Assembly: GCA_949825025.1 (NCBI GenBank)
Contig: OX463780.1
Location: 48,195,280-48,259,279, forward strand
Direction: 5' to 3'
Length of the DNA: 64,000 nucleotides
Source: Siphlonurus alternatus
Lineage: Eukaryota > Arthropoda > Insecta > Ephemeroptera > Siphlonuridae
The notes beneath the pieces are model-generated. The model was not told where the DNA came from. It did not search any database and saw only the letters and a list, made by a program, of their open reading frames with translations. This document shows positions 39,044 to 51,823 of this stretch, piece by piece. Every line of letters starts with the position of its first letter. Positions within the stretch are counted from its first letter, which is position 1. A program made the translations under genes and the position numbers.

Positions 39044-39158
39044 TCTGTTCGTAAATACACAATCAGAAAAAATAGATTTTAATTAATGAACCTTATATAT
39101 ATGGAACATGAGTTTCATCAATAAAAACCAATTTTCTGATTGTGGATTTACGAACAGA
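39044..39158. mobile_element. GTTCGTAAA MITE, nested insertion
   Basis: Terminal repeats TCTGTTCGTAAATACACAAT and ATTGTGGATTTACGAACAGA with AT-rich filling. It interrupts another repeat: GATTCACGAAAGGAGTTATC is on its left (39003-39022), and the remainder with AACCGAGGTTAGTGGGAAAG is on its right (39159-39240). Confidence 0.8.
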
Positions 39159-39865
39159 TCTTATGTTTGGTGTCATTGAATTAGGCTGGTGCTAACCGAG
39201 GTTAGTGGGAAAGCTGGGTAAATTTCTGGATAACCCCCAAATTATTTTCTATATTAATAATTTTATTTCATAATTGAAGTTACACATATAAAATTTAACA
39301 ATTTAAAATTATGTGTCAAAATTTATATTGGTGTGCTTTTAATTTACTTTATTCTCTGATACATCCGTTTGTGAAGTAGGCGTATATTGTGTTATCTCTT
39401 CGAGGAGTTTTTTGTTGAAGCAATTATTATTATATAATAGAATTTTCACGTTATGATTTATGATTGTTATGACCACCCGCATAAAAATTCCACTCTCTCA
39501 TCTCGGCTAGTTTATTTAACGAAATAAGAATAACTTTTGAATAGATTATAATTAAACAATAACATTTTCACAGCCTTCATTTATATACATAAATGTTTTT
39601 TTTTCCTTTTAGAACTGCAAATCTATTTTAAATTATCACAATAAAAAAAGATACAAATAATAAAATTATATTTGATGTATATATTATGTCATCCAAAGGT
39701 TGAATTGCATGACAGGGAAAGTTATCAAAAGGGGGAAAAAAAAGGTTTATTGGCAAATTATAGACTGCAGTCATGCATAATGCCAGAAAGAATTAAACAT
39801 TTTATTAGCAATTAATTTATGTGATGCGGTGCTATAAGTAAAGAAATTACTATAATAACAATAGA

Positions 39866-40183
39866 GTATTGTCCTCAATTTTTTTTATTGCAGAAATGAA
39901 TAGAGGGTGCAAAGTTATGCTACCCTGATTTTTTTCAGATTTTTTAGAGCCCGGGAAGTATTTTTAAAAAATTATCGAAAGTCCTTTTCGTGACGTCACG
40001 AGACGCCACTCCTTAAGAAAAAGATAGGACTTGCCGCCGCGTGACGTCACAAAAAGGACTTTCAATAATTTTTTAAAAATAGTTCCAGGTCTCAAAAAAA
40101 TCTGAAAAAAATCAGGATAGCATAAAAGCATAACTTTGCATCCTCTATCCATTTCTGCAATAAAAAAAATTGAGGACAATACT
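39866..40183. mobile_element. Foldback element with shared arms and a different centre
   Basis: Ends AGTATTGTCCTCAATTTTTT and the inverse complement. Inner arms (ATTGCAGAAATGAATAGAGG, TATGCTACCCTGA, TTTCAGATTTTTT) match the 26310 element, but the centre has two TGACGTCA palindromes (39991, 40042) instead of the GCGTCAATAGG core. No coding capacity. Confidence 0.85.
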
Positions 40184-40909
40184 CCATTAGCAACATAATT
40201 TGCTGCATTTTCTTTATTTTTAGTGAATAAAATACTGCAGTGAAACAGTAAATTATTATTTTAAAAAGAATATTATATAATATAACCACTTAACTACATT
40301 ATTTTGTTCATTGGAATTATAGACATATATATAATGTCTGAATATTAATAATTATTATCTCTTGTAATATATCTGGACTGCACTCATATTTAACAAAAAG
40401 AGTCACACAGCATTCACTCCTGAATGTATGCAACTTTTCGGACGTACAAAACGTATAATGATTTACCTGAATAGCTATAAATATAAATGTTACTGATAAG
40501 AACATCCATTTTAGCCACGTCAAATCAAGGAGTTGATTTTTTATAACCTCTATGGAACAGAATTAAAACGTTTACAAACGGAGCAGAAATTAAAGTTCTT
40601 TATGTGAATAAAATAAAACAATTTTCATAACAGAGGAATTCAATCATCTTATAATTAATAGATCGTGAATTGGACACGCTTTTGGTGAACCAATCAAGAG
40701 CTCAATTGAAATAAATTTTAATTCACATTAGATAAATCGAACTTCCTTAAATTTTAACATTCCTTACTTGGAAATTTACATCTTTGCCACACGTGGAATT
40801 TTGTCTTAACAATAAATAATATACAAATTCTGGAAATTAACTAATGTTAGTACACACTTTTTAACACCCAGCAATACATTGATAAAAGCAGATTCGCCAT
40901 TTGTACACA

Positions 40910-41068
40910 TTATGATATGGTGGCCAGCAGAATAAGGATGTTTGCAGTGACGTCATCGATGGCGCTAAGTGTCCGTGGGTTCACTGCAGACAGATGAGGA
41001 GATACAGCGGCGTGGGAACCGGGCGTGGTCCTCTTCTTGTCGCACTCTTTGGCCATCGGGAGCTCCTC
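40910..41068 (-). CDS. Candidate minus-strand terminal exon, unidentified
   Basis: Read on the minus strand, a pyrimidine-rich tract ending TCTCTAG (41069-41082) is followed by 52 open codons to a TAA at 40910-40912. The first half has codon use like the real exons here (GAG GAG CTC CCG ATG GCC AAA GAG TGC GAC AAG AAG AGG). It begins E-E-L-P-M-A-K-E-C-D-K-K-R-T-T-P-G. The second half is less biased and includes a TGACGTCA motif that is common in non-coding parts of this window. I recognise no family. Alternatives are a terminal coding exon of a gene nested on the opposite strand, or a GC-rich repeat fragment. The adjoining 78-bp array repeats the acceptor-like tract. Confidence 0.25.
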   Translation of the reverse strand, partial: EELPMAKECDKKRTTPGSHAAVSPHLSAVNPRTLSAIDDVTANILILLATIS

Positions 41069-41382
41069 CTAGAGACACACGGAGAAAAATAGAGGCCTTA
41101 CACCGAGAAAAATATTCTGTCCCAAAACATAATCCCTGGGGTAAACCTAGAGATACACGGAGAAAAATAGAGGCCTTACACCGAGAAAAATACTCTGTCC
41201 CAAAACACAATCCCTGATGGGGTAAACCTAGAGATACACGGAGAAAAATAGAGGCCTTACACCGAGAAAAATATTCTGTCCCAAAACACAATCCCTGGGG
41301 TAAACCTAGAGATTCACGGAGAAAAATAGAGTCCTTACACCGAGAAAAATATTCTGTCCCAAAACATAATCCCTGGGGTAAA
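41069..41382 (-). repeat. 78-bp tandem array, four copies, each with an acceptor-like tract
   Basis: Unit starts (AGAGANACACGG, + strand) are at 41071, 41149, 41230 and 41308, spacings 78, 81 and 78; the 81 comes from an extra TGG-type triplet. The last unit decays after CCCTGGGGTAAA. Each unit also has an internal half-repeat (ACACGGAGAAAAAT versus ACACCGAGAAAAAT). On the minus strand each unit carries a pyrimidine-rich stretch ending in CTCTAG. Period 78 is a multiple of three, so a 144-codon minus-strand ORF runs through it; its repeated peptide is probably an artefact. Confidence 0.92.
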
Positions 41383-41500
41383 TTCATCTCGCTTTCCACA
41401 CACTGATGCAGTGATCTCGTGGTATAGAATCAAATGATAAAGGATTTACTCTGCCATAAAATCTCTATAATTTGCTTCCCAAGCAGTATTTGTTAAGGTG

Positions 41501-41540
41501 TGACTGAGGAAACCATGATAACCTCAGTTAAGAAGGACAC
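41501..41540 (+). repeat. CTGAGGGAACC dispersed repeat, copy near the 78-bp array
   Basis: TGACTGAGGAAACCATGATA followed by ACCTCAGTTAAGAAGGACAC. Matches the 25428 copy with several changes. Confidence 0.5.
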
Positions 41541-43224
41541 AAATCAGAAGCCCTCAGAATCAAAGCAGCCTATATTCAGTTTTCACTAAAGGTTAGTTTC
41601 TTATCTTGTTTTCATGTAAATAACAACCTTCTACTTGAATGGCTTCATCCTGAGAGCCTATGAACCACAATGATTATGAATTATGATATTCACAATCACG
41701 GAAACCACGCTCGATCGTCTTGTTTAGTCTACACTCCATTGCAATATGTTTTCGTCATACTCACTAGTGGTGCCTTCTCTGCCTCATTACGTCACGACTT
41801 ATACTGACCATTGCAATATTAACCTGGAACCTACGTCATATCTGATACTTGACATTGCGATAGTTTTTCTCCGTGTGTTTGCCCGGCGGGGTCTCCGGGC
41901 GGGGACTGCCTTCTACTCCTCCTAAGCATCATCACAGCCGACCGCCACAATTTATCGATGTAAATGTGAATCAATATTCTTACAAGACACGCCTGTATGG
42001 AGAATGGTCAACAACTCGGTAGGGTGTAGACCAAAAAAGTTAATAGGAGGAACTGCTTTATCTTCTCCGCCGCTGCTTATGATTATCTTTATATAGAGAT
42101 TATTTTAATTTGATTGATAAATAATTCATTATTTATTATTACCTTAATTCATTATTTATTAAAATATTACCTTTTATTAATAAAATCCTAAATTTATGTA
42201 TGCAGTAAATATATAGACGTATAAAAAATATTTACTGCAGCATTTCCAGACGGTAATATAAAAATTTAGAGACTGAATTTGCCCGATTATCATCAGAGTG
42301 TTTGGTGTCCATTATTAGTTTCAAAACACTTTATTTTTACTATTTCAATATAAGGTTTATTTTTATCAGTAAAACTATAAGTTGATGAGCTTTACTGCAT
42401 GCATGCATGGAAATTAGACTTTTTATAATTAGTGAGTGCACTTTCGTTACCAACACATGTACCCGATATAAAAATCACTTACATGGCATGCTTTTTTGGG
42501 GGTTCGGACTGTGATAGCATGAGCAGATAATTTTTGGGACAGCTAAGACAGCTTAAACGCTTCAACGTTATATATCCCGACCTAATAGATTGCTAGATAC
42601 ATTGTACTGCAGTTACAAAGATATTTTTTTATTTAAACTTGAAATTTTGACGGAGAGTTCAATATAATCATATTTAAAAATGTTAAAGCTCAAGCAGAGA
42701 GCTAATTTAATAAATTACTAATAAGTATTAATTTAAGCTCTATGGCTCATCACACCTCTATATTATAAGACAACGTTAGAAAACAGAGCTAGCAGATAGA
42801 AGTAAATATTATCGTTTGAAAGTATCTAAAAAGTTTGCACTAGATAAAATATATTATAAATACAGTATATATGATAAAATTAAAAGTACATCAAAAGATT
42901 TTTCAACAAAAATATCACATTATATTTTAGCTACCCAATGCTACATTTAATATAAATTAAAATGGATAACTTTTTTTACTAAGTCTTTGTTAATTTATTC
43001 ATTTTGTCGTCTATAACCTTATACGGATAAATACTCAATAAAAGAATTTTAATTAATTCCAGAAAATAAAAAATGTTAAAAAAATCTGCAAACCACTTTA
43101 TTATAAACCAATTTGAAAATTTTTATTATAAACATTTAAAACATTCTTTGATCTTGTTATATAAAGAAATCTTCTATTTTAGAACTTTTCTAATGTTGTT
43201 ATATAGGTAATGGTAATTGGTATG

Positions 43225-43407
43225 GGGCGTTACGTTGCTGCTTCCGAAGAGTGCGGCCTTGGAACCACCATGAGGAGGGACCATCAGAGGCCGCACCGCC
43301 AACACTGCTGGTGGGCCACCCAGCAGCCACGAGGTAGTTAGGGCCATGATGACCGCACACGCTGTGCTATTTTCCCACTCGTCACACCACAAAATCAACA
43401 GCTTCAA
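43225..43407 (-). other. GC-rich open stretch on the minus strand, unassigned
   Basis: A GC-rich island in AT-rich surroundings, with a 77-codon minus-strand ORF that includes M-A-L-T-T-S-W-L-L-G-G-P-P-A-V-L. Many codons end in G or C. A weak donor-like AAC|GTAACG lies at about 43225 and would be phase 0, compatible with the candidate exon at 41068, but the pairing is speculative. It matches no family I know and could equally be a fragment of a transposable element. Confidence 0.2.
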
Positions 43408-44285
43408 AACTCACCTTATTGGTACCTTTCATGTGTGCTACACAAAAATATAAATAGAAACTATTTCTATTCAAGATTATATTTTTTTAAACTATATTTT
43501 TACTTTTAACACTTGTCAAATGTATTTAGGGATTTAATAAATTGTTATTTCTGAATTTGGATAAGATTAAGTTTTGTTATTTTGTAGTAGACTATTCAAA
43601 ATATAGGCGTTATATAGGCAGTCAGAAACATATAATTGTATTTCTATTTTCAGTATTATCACAAGTTCGTTATTTGTATTCATATTTCGTTGTCTTAAAA
43701 AAAAAAAAAGCATCAAATTTTTGTTTCAAATAGAGACCTTCTGCTCACGTACATAAAGCTTACAATTGCATCAAAAACCTCATTGTTAATACGACATGAT
43801 AATCTGAGGTGACGATTTAACACTTGCTAGAAATTTGATAAACTTTATATAAATAGTTTTAATGCTGTCATATATTATGTCATAGTACTAACATCTAATC
43901 TGATAGTCTTTTGAGGCGACAAAATATTAATGTAGAAGGATAAATTCTCCATCAAATTTTGTTTCAATCCTTTATTTAAAAATGATATAAATCTTGCAAT
44001 AAAAAAAACATATACCTTTTAAATTATTCAGTATAAAAAAAACTACAAATCTAATTTAGGTAAGAATTTAATTATTCTTTCGTATCGTAACAAATTTTAA
44101 AGGTGCTGCGTAGGTTTAGGGGGGTAAGGAGGAGCAGTAGAATGGCAAATTAATTGGTGGGCGTCGATATCACCATCTCTTTCAATTAAAAAAAAAATGA
44201 CAATAAATCAATACTATGAAATTTGAAGCATTCTTTTGATCTACTCTAACCCTGCAAATACTTAGGAATTCGTTAGGAAACTTAC

Positions 44286-44382
44286 GTACACTAGCCGCCT
44301 TAAAAAATTTCCCTTTGCGGCCTTTTTAATCACCATACCCCGCAAGAATGACAGAAGTGGTAGATTTTCCAAGACGACAAAT
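44286..44382. mobile_element. GTACACT MITE-like element, copy 1
   Basis: GTACACTAGCCGCCTTAAAA at the left; the right end reads TTTTCCAAGACGACAAATGT, a diverged inverse. The centre CTTTTTAATCACCATACC is shared with the copy at 56631. Confidence 0.6.
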
Positions 44383-45940
44383 GTTAATTTTTCTTCGGTA
44401 ATCCATTTTAAATGAGACGTACCTGCCCAGCAGGTGTGACGTAAGTGTGTAGTTGCTTGCCCGAAGTGTTGGTGCGTGCTAACTGAGTTGTCTGGCTGCT
44501 AGCGGGAATGCGGGGAGCCTAATTCCTCGGGAGGGGCGTGGTCCATGCAGCAGCCGGCAATCAACTCCTCTCCATCGCTATTATATTATACTACGGTCAG
44601 TAAACATCTCAGTCAAATAATTTTACCATACATATATTATCGCACTGTATGTTAGTGGTTAAATTAGGAAGAAATCCAAGTAGATTTTTGTCTGGCTTAA
44701 CTAAGGAAACCTTTTTTTTTTATCTGTAGAAACTTTGATGAGGACGGTCGGGGTCATGCAGAACACATAAGAGTGGATTGATAGTACAGACGTTTTCATG
44801 ATCTCAATTTTGAGGATATTAACGATAAACTCGAGGTCCCCCATATTTATTAGCTTGTCTATTCACCTATATAGACTTCACCTCTATTCGATATTTTATA
44901 GACTTTGCATAAATTATTGGCAATAATAGAGAATGCTGAATTCAAGGCTGAAAATACATAAAGTACTGAGCATCATGCATTGTAATTTTACAAGCACACT
45001 CATCGTCTCAGAAAAATTACCTGGCGACCTCAGAAATAACGTTGAAATATTTAAAAATAAGGGATTCTAATTGTTGGTGAAATTTTTCTAGGCAGATGAT
45101 AAATTTGAGTAATTGATTGTTGATTATACAAATAGAAAAAGGGTTTATGCGGTGAAGCAAACACAAAAGGTCATACAAGAACATTTTCCCAGTCAAATCT
45201 ATTTTGTATCCATCATATTATAGACAGACTAAACATGTTGAATCTCATAAACATATAAATATTTAAAGAACAATTTTAATCATCTCATAACAACAAACAA
45301 AATTTCTGAGAAATAGATCCTCATAAAAAACACATTAAAATATTTATTATTAAATTTCTTAAAACAAATAAGGATAGGGTTTCCTTTTTGGAATACATAT
45401 AATAGACCACATAGACGTTTGTTTTTGGTCCTAGAATATTTTTATATCATTACTGAGGCATTTATTACAATATTTTCTGGAATTAAAATAATTAATTTAA
45501 ACAAATATTTGTTTATTTATTTTCTCATATATACCTAAAATGCCACACAGATATTTAGTTTTATAAAAAGAAACATACGAAAACAGAATTTTAAAGTGAA
45601 AATACAAAAATTCATGGATATTTTCTTATTTCTTTAATTGCTAATTTCCTTAAATAATTAATATAATGACAACACACTGTGATGCTGGACACATTTTTAA
45701 CATAGTCGATTAGTCGATGTATTTTCTAAAATCTTTTGGTGACCCTGACGTCATAATATATTTTATTTCATATATAGAAGTATTAACGGCATACAAAATC
45801 TACATTAATAAGGTAAACAGCCCAAATAAAACTAGATAAATAGATTCTATTATAAATATTGTTAAAGTAGAATCAGATTCATGATAAAGATAGTATTAAT
45901 TTTTCTGTTTAAATTGCATACAACTTTTCATTACAAAAAA

Positions 45941-45944
<4 letters not shown>

Positions 45945-45976
<32 letters not shown>
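45945..45976. repeat. Poly-T run
   Basis: An unbroken T run of about 32 bases, preceded by a short A run. Confidence 0.95.
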
Positions 45977-45978
<2 letters not shown>

Positions 45979-46139
45979 ATGGAGATGAAATTTTCTTGTA
46001 AGGGAAAGTCGTATTATACAAAATTGTACAGGTTTTATAAATTTATAATTATGTTCTTTTACGGTTGTTATTTACTAACTAATTGAGATATTACAAAGTA
46101 GACACTGAATTTAATATGATTTTCAGCTTAGCAATGTAA

Positions 46140-46290
46140 AGTTCTTGTAATCCTAGCTTTGGTTCTAGCGGTCGAATGCACACGCACGCATCACAGGAGA
46201 TTTGAACGCAGGGTTTCGCCGATGTCAAAAGAATGTCGGATTAGCACGGTCGCACAAATCCTTTCTATAGCTTCTCCAAGCACGTTCCGT
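46140..46290 (-). repeat. Probable tRNA-derived SINE or tRNA pseudogene
   Basis: The minus strand reads GCGACCGTGCTAATCCGACA, then CCCTGCGTTCAAATCTCC, an A-arm-like segment followed by a B-box at tRNA-like spacing, then GCGTGCGTGTGCATTCGACC. A proper cloverleaf is not supported (poor T-stem and anticodon stem), so a live tRNA gene is unlikely. Confidence 0.45.
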
Positions 46291-46801
46291 TCTTTGTTGT
46301 TCACCTGTTCCCACGAGAAATAAACTCACATAACGCATGCAGTCACCCGACCTACCTGTCATGTCAAATCAAGGTTAATATCAAATTTATTACAAATAAA
46401 TTTTGTTTTTAAATTATTTTTAAGTGACAGTTATTACTAAACACAGTAAATGTTTATTAATTTATATTATATAGTGATATTTTATCATGTTAGCAGTAAA
46501 TAATATATTAATTTTTTTTATAAATCAAAATTCAACTATCAATATACTATAGTATATTATATAGTAATAATTATACTGTATTTCATATAATTATGATAAT
46601 ACTGTATATTGTAATAATTTATTTACTATAGGATTACATCAAATTTTAAAATATTTTTTTCAAATTATAATTAATTGTTACATTTTTAATGGAAAACAGA
46701 TAAAAAAAACACTATTTAATTAATTATTTTTAATTGTATGCACTATATTTATTTTATACTTAATAGGGTAATAAAAAGTATAAGAGCCCGGCGCGTATTT
46801 C

Positions 46802-46910
<109 letters not shown>

Positions 46911-47080
46911 ATTACAAAAAGTAACAAACAGCATGTTCTTTATTTTATTTATTTACCTATTATACTGAATTTAATTAATAACTGCTATTCAATTTTTAAT
47001 AATTTAAAACTATCTTGCAACATTAATTAATAATTGTAAAATGAAAAATTCTTTATTATTTACGTAATGCTACATGCAAT

Positions 47081-47142
47081 TGAAATAAAGCTTCAATGAA
47101 AAGCTATAAGGTGAAATAAAGCTTCAATGAAAAGCTATAAAG
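47081..47142. repeat. 31-bp direct duplication
   Basis: TGAAATAAAGCTTCAATGAA followed by AAGCTATAAGG occurs twice with a 31-bp spacing (47081 and 47112), with a single-base difference at the end. Looks like a recent duplication. Confidence 0.85.
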
Positions 47143-50100
47143 GTGAATGGCTCGCCTGATAATCACATTTTTACCGGAAATAACAAGCGGATGACGTCAC
47201 ACACACGACTCTTCCGGCCTTCCATCAAATGCCACACACACAATGAACTTTCGTTTTAACAATGAATTTTACTGAATCAAAACCGCAAACATCGTACTGT
47301 AAATTATCATACCATAAAGGGCATAAATTAATTCAGTACGAAGAAAAAAAGAAATTAAAAATTTAGTTTTGTAGAACTGTCACCGCGCTATTATAATATT
47401 TTATACTTTATAGTAATAATTTTGAAGCAATTATTTGTTATAGATTGTGAATTGAAAGCTAAAGTTATACTGCAAATTTATTAAATCTCTATCCCAGCTA
47501 AAGCATGCACGTTCTTATATTATGACAAATATTCATTACGTTCACTTTTTCAAATATTTATTTCAAATTAAAATATTTATTTAATTCACACTTGATGGTA
47601 TTTAATCCATTGATGACAAAAAATATTGTTGTTATTCGTGCACGCATTATAATTATGCAATAAACGCATATAGTGAATATTTTATTCAAGGGGATAATTA
47701 TTTTAGTGAAGCGTTAATTTAAGCAATGATAATTTATAATACTCTGTACATAATCCTCTCAACGCCTTGAGGTTATGTTATATACCCGTGCACGCATCCA
47801 TGTATCATATTGCATACCATATAAATATATGACATATACAGTAGTTGTATTTCACACTATTTTAATTATTGTCCAAATGTAGAACATTACTTTCAATAAT
47901 TTGTATTTTATTATTTTTTAATTTTATATGAATGTTACATTTCAACCAAAAGCTTGAAGGAATGAATTTGATTAGCAAAACTTCAAATTAAAATCAAGGC
48001 TAAAATGGCAAGTAGTATCTTTTTAACAATTTGAATCAGAGTACAAGAAAAATTAAGTATTATATTTTTAATTCAATAACAGAATATATTAATATTATAA
48101 TTTCCATGATAGCGTTATAATTCTTATCTACATAAGTAGCTACACAAAATAGTACAGTCAAGTGCAGAATTTGCCACGCCGACTTAAATTATTACAGCTT
48201 TGATGTAATAATTTCTTTTTGTATACATAACTGTACTGGGTTGAGCTGATGTCCCTATCTCGATATTGGCTTATTTCAATAATTTTCTTCTTTAATGATA
48301 TTAGAATATTTTCTAAGGTGAAAACTGTACCTGTATAAGGAAACTGGTTTACAAAAATGGGTGGTTAGGGATAAACCTCTTCCTTCAAATTTTACTATTA
48401 TTTCATGGGTGGTTTTTTCACACCCACTTTCCATGGAAAAACTCCCCAGCCCCCCCCAAAGACCCCCCTCTGAGTTTATTTTCAGCACTACTAGAGGATG
48501 ACAATTAAAAGTCTGCCTCACCTTTGAAGGTAATTTAGACGTTATGCTGGATTAATTAAGACAGGTGCGCTTCCCAGTAGTAAACTTTTGTACGTCGGTA
48601 CGGGGGTGTGACCGTCTCGCACCTTGACTCTAAAATATCGGTCCTTTGTCCGTCATCAAGTTCGCCGCAATTCGTCACACTCAAAATATATTTAAATTAT
48701 TGGAGTTCGAGCTAAAATGAAATTACAGAATTAAATAAATTTTGATATGGTGTTTTGTATTCTTCTCTTTTCATGAAATTTTTAGAATTTTTCTATCGTA
48801 TCTAATTAGAAAAGATAGTAACGAGTTAGTTATACCATTTTGATTGATCTTTGTTTATTACGTTATTATATTTTTATTCTCAGGTAAAGATGATGATTTC
48901 TGATTGACATGAATCTCAAGTCCCACCAACAAAATCTCATGCCTAAAAGTGTATTGTTGTTTGGGAACAAAATTAATAATATCCATATATATATAATCAA
49001 AAAATAAATTATTTATCTTATAATATTTGAACGGACTCTATATCATTTAAACACGTTTGTTATCCCATGCTTGAGACATTCCAACTTTTTATATACTTTT
49101 TTTTCTGTTTATTTGGGTGTAGATATTACTGATATTAGATACTATAGATATCATGTATTACGCTGTCTTTAGAGGCGTCGGAAATTTGGAACTATATCTT
49201 GGACGAGCTGCAAGTTTGCACGAGTGCCTTTCTCCCAAAATCTGCAATAATTTAACTTTTTGTTTAAATCTAGTGGAGATGCAACGTCATCAAATCAGAT
49301 GTCAATTTATAAGCAAGTTATGACCTTTTTGGACATTTATATTTGAATACAGTCGTTTTTAAAAAAAAAAAAAAAAAAAAATCTTAAAATTTTGTTATCG
49401 ACCGTGAGGCAAGAGAAGCCATGTAATGCAAATTCTATTTATTTGTTTTTTATTATTTTTTTACAAACTACCATATATACACTATATGAGATATGTATAC
49501 TGTGTCCACTATATCAAACCCTTTTTTTCCCATTATATATACATTAAGACTCATTATCTCATAGTTTTACTGATAAGAATTACCTTTATTTAAATGGTAA
49601 TTTTTTTCCAGCATAAAACTTTTTGTTGCAATATTAAATAACTAGAGCAAAACGGGGTGGCTTGAACATTATTAACTCTCATATCTTATAAATATAATAA
49701 TCATCATCAATAGCTCTTTCTTTCTATATAATTATATCGAAGTGGTGCCAAGTTAGTGGAGGACAAACCAAGTAAGAAGCCATGATGACACACCTGTCTA
49801 CTCGCACCTTTGCTGCTGCTGGCGGTTATAGTATATGAGCAATTCAACGTAGCGTGGCATGCAAGTAAGCTCTCTTCCACACTCTACTTCTCTTGCGAAA
49901 AGAAAAATAGTACACCGTATCATAAATTCATGTCGGTGCCGTATTATTATACTCTTTATGTTTTTGTGTTATATATTTATAAAAAAAAAATATTGGCTCA
50001 ACATTAGAACTTTTTAGTTTCCTAAACATTTTAATTACAGTTGCGGCAAATTTACTTTGCTATGTATAATTCTATAGTCACAGCTCTATGTAATTAAATT

Positions 50101-51283
50101 ACAAAAAAAAAAAAATACAGAGAAAAAATATATTGTGTACTGACAAGATTTATAAAATTAGCATTTTCTCCTTACAAGCAAACATTTCTTTTTTTACATA
50201 GATTAATATTTTAATTGTTCCGATTTTTTTAGTTCAGTATTTGGAAAAAATATTTCACTAATTTGACTTATTTATTGTGGTTAGGCTAAATGTGGACATT
50301 GTTTTACCTTAATTGAACAGTAAATAAAAAACTTTTATCTGCTATTTTTGTCATAACAAATTATATTCTGTGTTGGAAAGGTGCTCAAAATATCAGCGAA
50401 AAAAATCATCATGTTTTTGATTACATTGTTTTCATGGCTCATAATAATTATACTCCGCTACTTTTGAAACTTAAATCAAAATATCTTTTCTATAGTAAAC
50501 AACATCTGTTTAAAAGATTTGCTCTAAAAAACATAAGTGAAAATTATAACATTGATCACCATAAAAATGGAAAGTATTTTTTAATATAAAAAAGTAAACA
50601 GAAAAACTCTTTAAGTTTCACTATACATTTTGCTTAAATATACAAAATAAAAGTTATCATCTATTGTACTTGATTTCTAATTACCTGGACCTTAATATTT
50701 TGTGTTCAGCTCTACATCATATTGTTTGGGGTCACACCGACTCATGCAGATTATATGAACACTATTATGCTGGTAGCTGCATTCAGATTAATTCAATTGT
50801 CGGAACCGCAAGAGATTTTTGGGTAACCTATTTTGAATTTTTATGTTTTAAAATCAAGGCCAGTAATATTTGCAATTTGATGTGGTGATCTAATTAAATT
50901 TATATAAAAAAACACACAATTATATTAATTAATTAATATGCAGCTACAAGATTTTTCATTGCATTAACTGCAACTGCAACATAACTGATGAATATACAAA
51001 CAAATAAAATATTCATTTTATAATTGTACATTTTGCAGTAGCATAATATATAATCTAATTATTCTAATTTGTATTTCATATTATATAATAATATTGTGGA
51101 GATCTAATCAGAGGATTTCCTTTCTAATCTGCATGATTTATTATATGTTATAGTCTGATACTGCATTAAATAATAAAATATACGATGAACAAAATTTGAT
51201 GCATATTTGGAAAGATTACCTCAAGCTATGTATTCTCAATGATTTCACATTTTTTCAAACCTTCAAAATCGAAGGGAAAGACG

Positions 51284-51823
51284 CTGTGATGTCATAATCA
51301 TGCAATGTTTTTCTCTAGAGCTTTAAGGTATAACCTGAGAATTTGCCTGTCAAGGTCAAGAGGCGTGGCTATAGTGGCAACACTGTTTGCATTGGAATAC
51401 GCATAAATTTTTAGGAGGGGGTGGTGACATCAGTCCTTGAGAACGTTGCCACATTTCTCATCAAATATAGGAAACGATCATCGCCACGGTTCAAAATATA
51501 TGAAAACAATTCAGAAAAATAGTCTAAAAAATTAGGTTTTAGTAAAAAAAAAAGTAAAAGAATCTGTTGGGGAGTTTTTTTGCAATGCTAATTAACAAAT
51601 TTAACATTGGAAGGATACAAAATTCTCATTTAAATAAATTAATTTTAATTAAACCAACGGTTAAAAAATTCCGAAAAAATTCAGAGCTACTTTGACGATT
51701 GTTGTGAGTCCACAAAATTAATTTGAAGAAAATCTGTTGTAGCGAATTTTTCGCCCAAATTTCTCAGGTTAAGCCTTAATTTGTGTTAAATATTTGCATG
51801 ACTATGACGTCAAAGTGTTTTCC
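51284..51823. repeat. Diverged and expanded copy of the TGACGTCA foldback
   Basis: Left arm GCTGTGATGTCATAATCATG (about 51286) plus CTTTAAGGTATAACCTG. The right arm has the inverse form, AGGTTAAGCCTTAA and TTTGCATGACTATGACGTCA (to 51812). About 430 bp unlike the other copies separate the arms, suggesting an insertion. Confidence 0.5.

Larger units (their letters stand above)
36001..40909 (+). other. Presumed intron after exon C
   Basis: AT-rich DNA with three MITE-like elements listed separately, and GC-richer patches at 37900-38110 and 38527-38680. Neither patch reads as the conserved rhomboid sequence that should follow exon C. TGACGTCA occurs at 38079 and 38722. Confidence 0.45.
41383..46139. 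other. AT-rich, no confirmed gene
   Basis: GC-richer patches at 41690-41960 (containing TTTTTCTCCGTGTGT), 43225-43407 and 44400-44580. No exon could be assigned. TGACGTCA at 45746. Confidence 0.45.

Noticed and set aside
40965..41399. 144-codon minus-strand ORF with 26-residue repeats
   Set aside because: Longest ORF in the window but generated by the 78-bp array. Its frame differs from the exon-like frame at 41068.
46185..46290. Functional tRNA gene on the minus strand
   Set aside because: The B-box is good but the acceptor, T and anticodon stems do not pair well enough.
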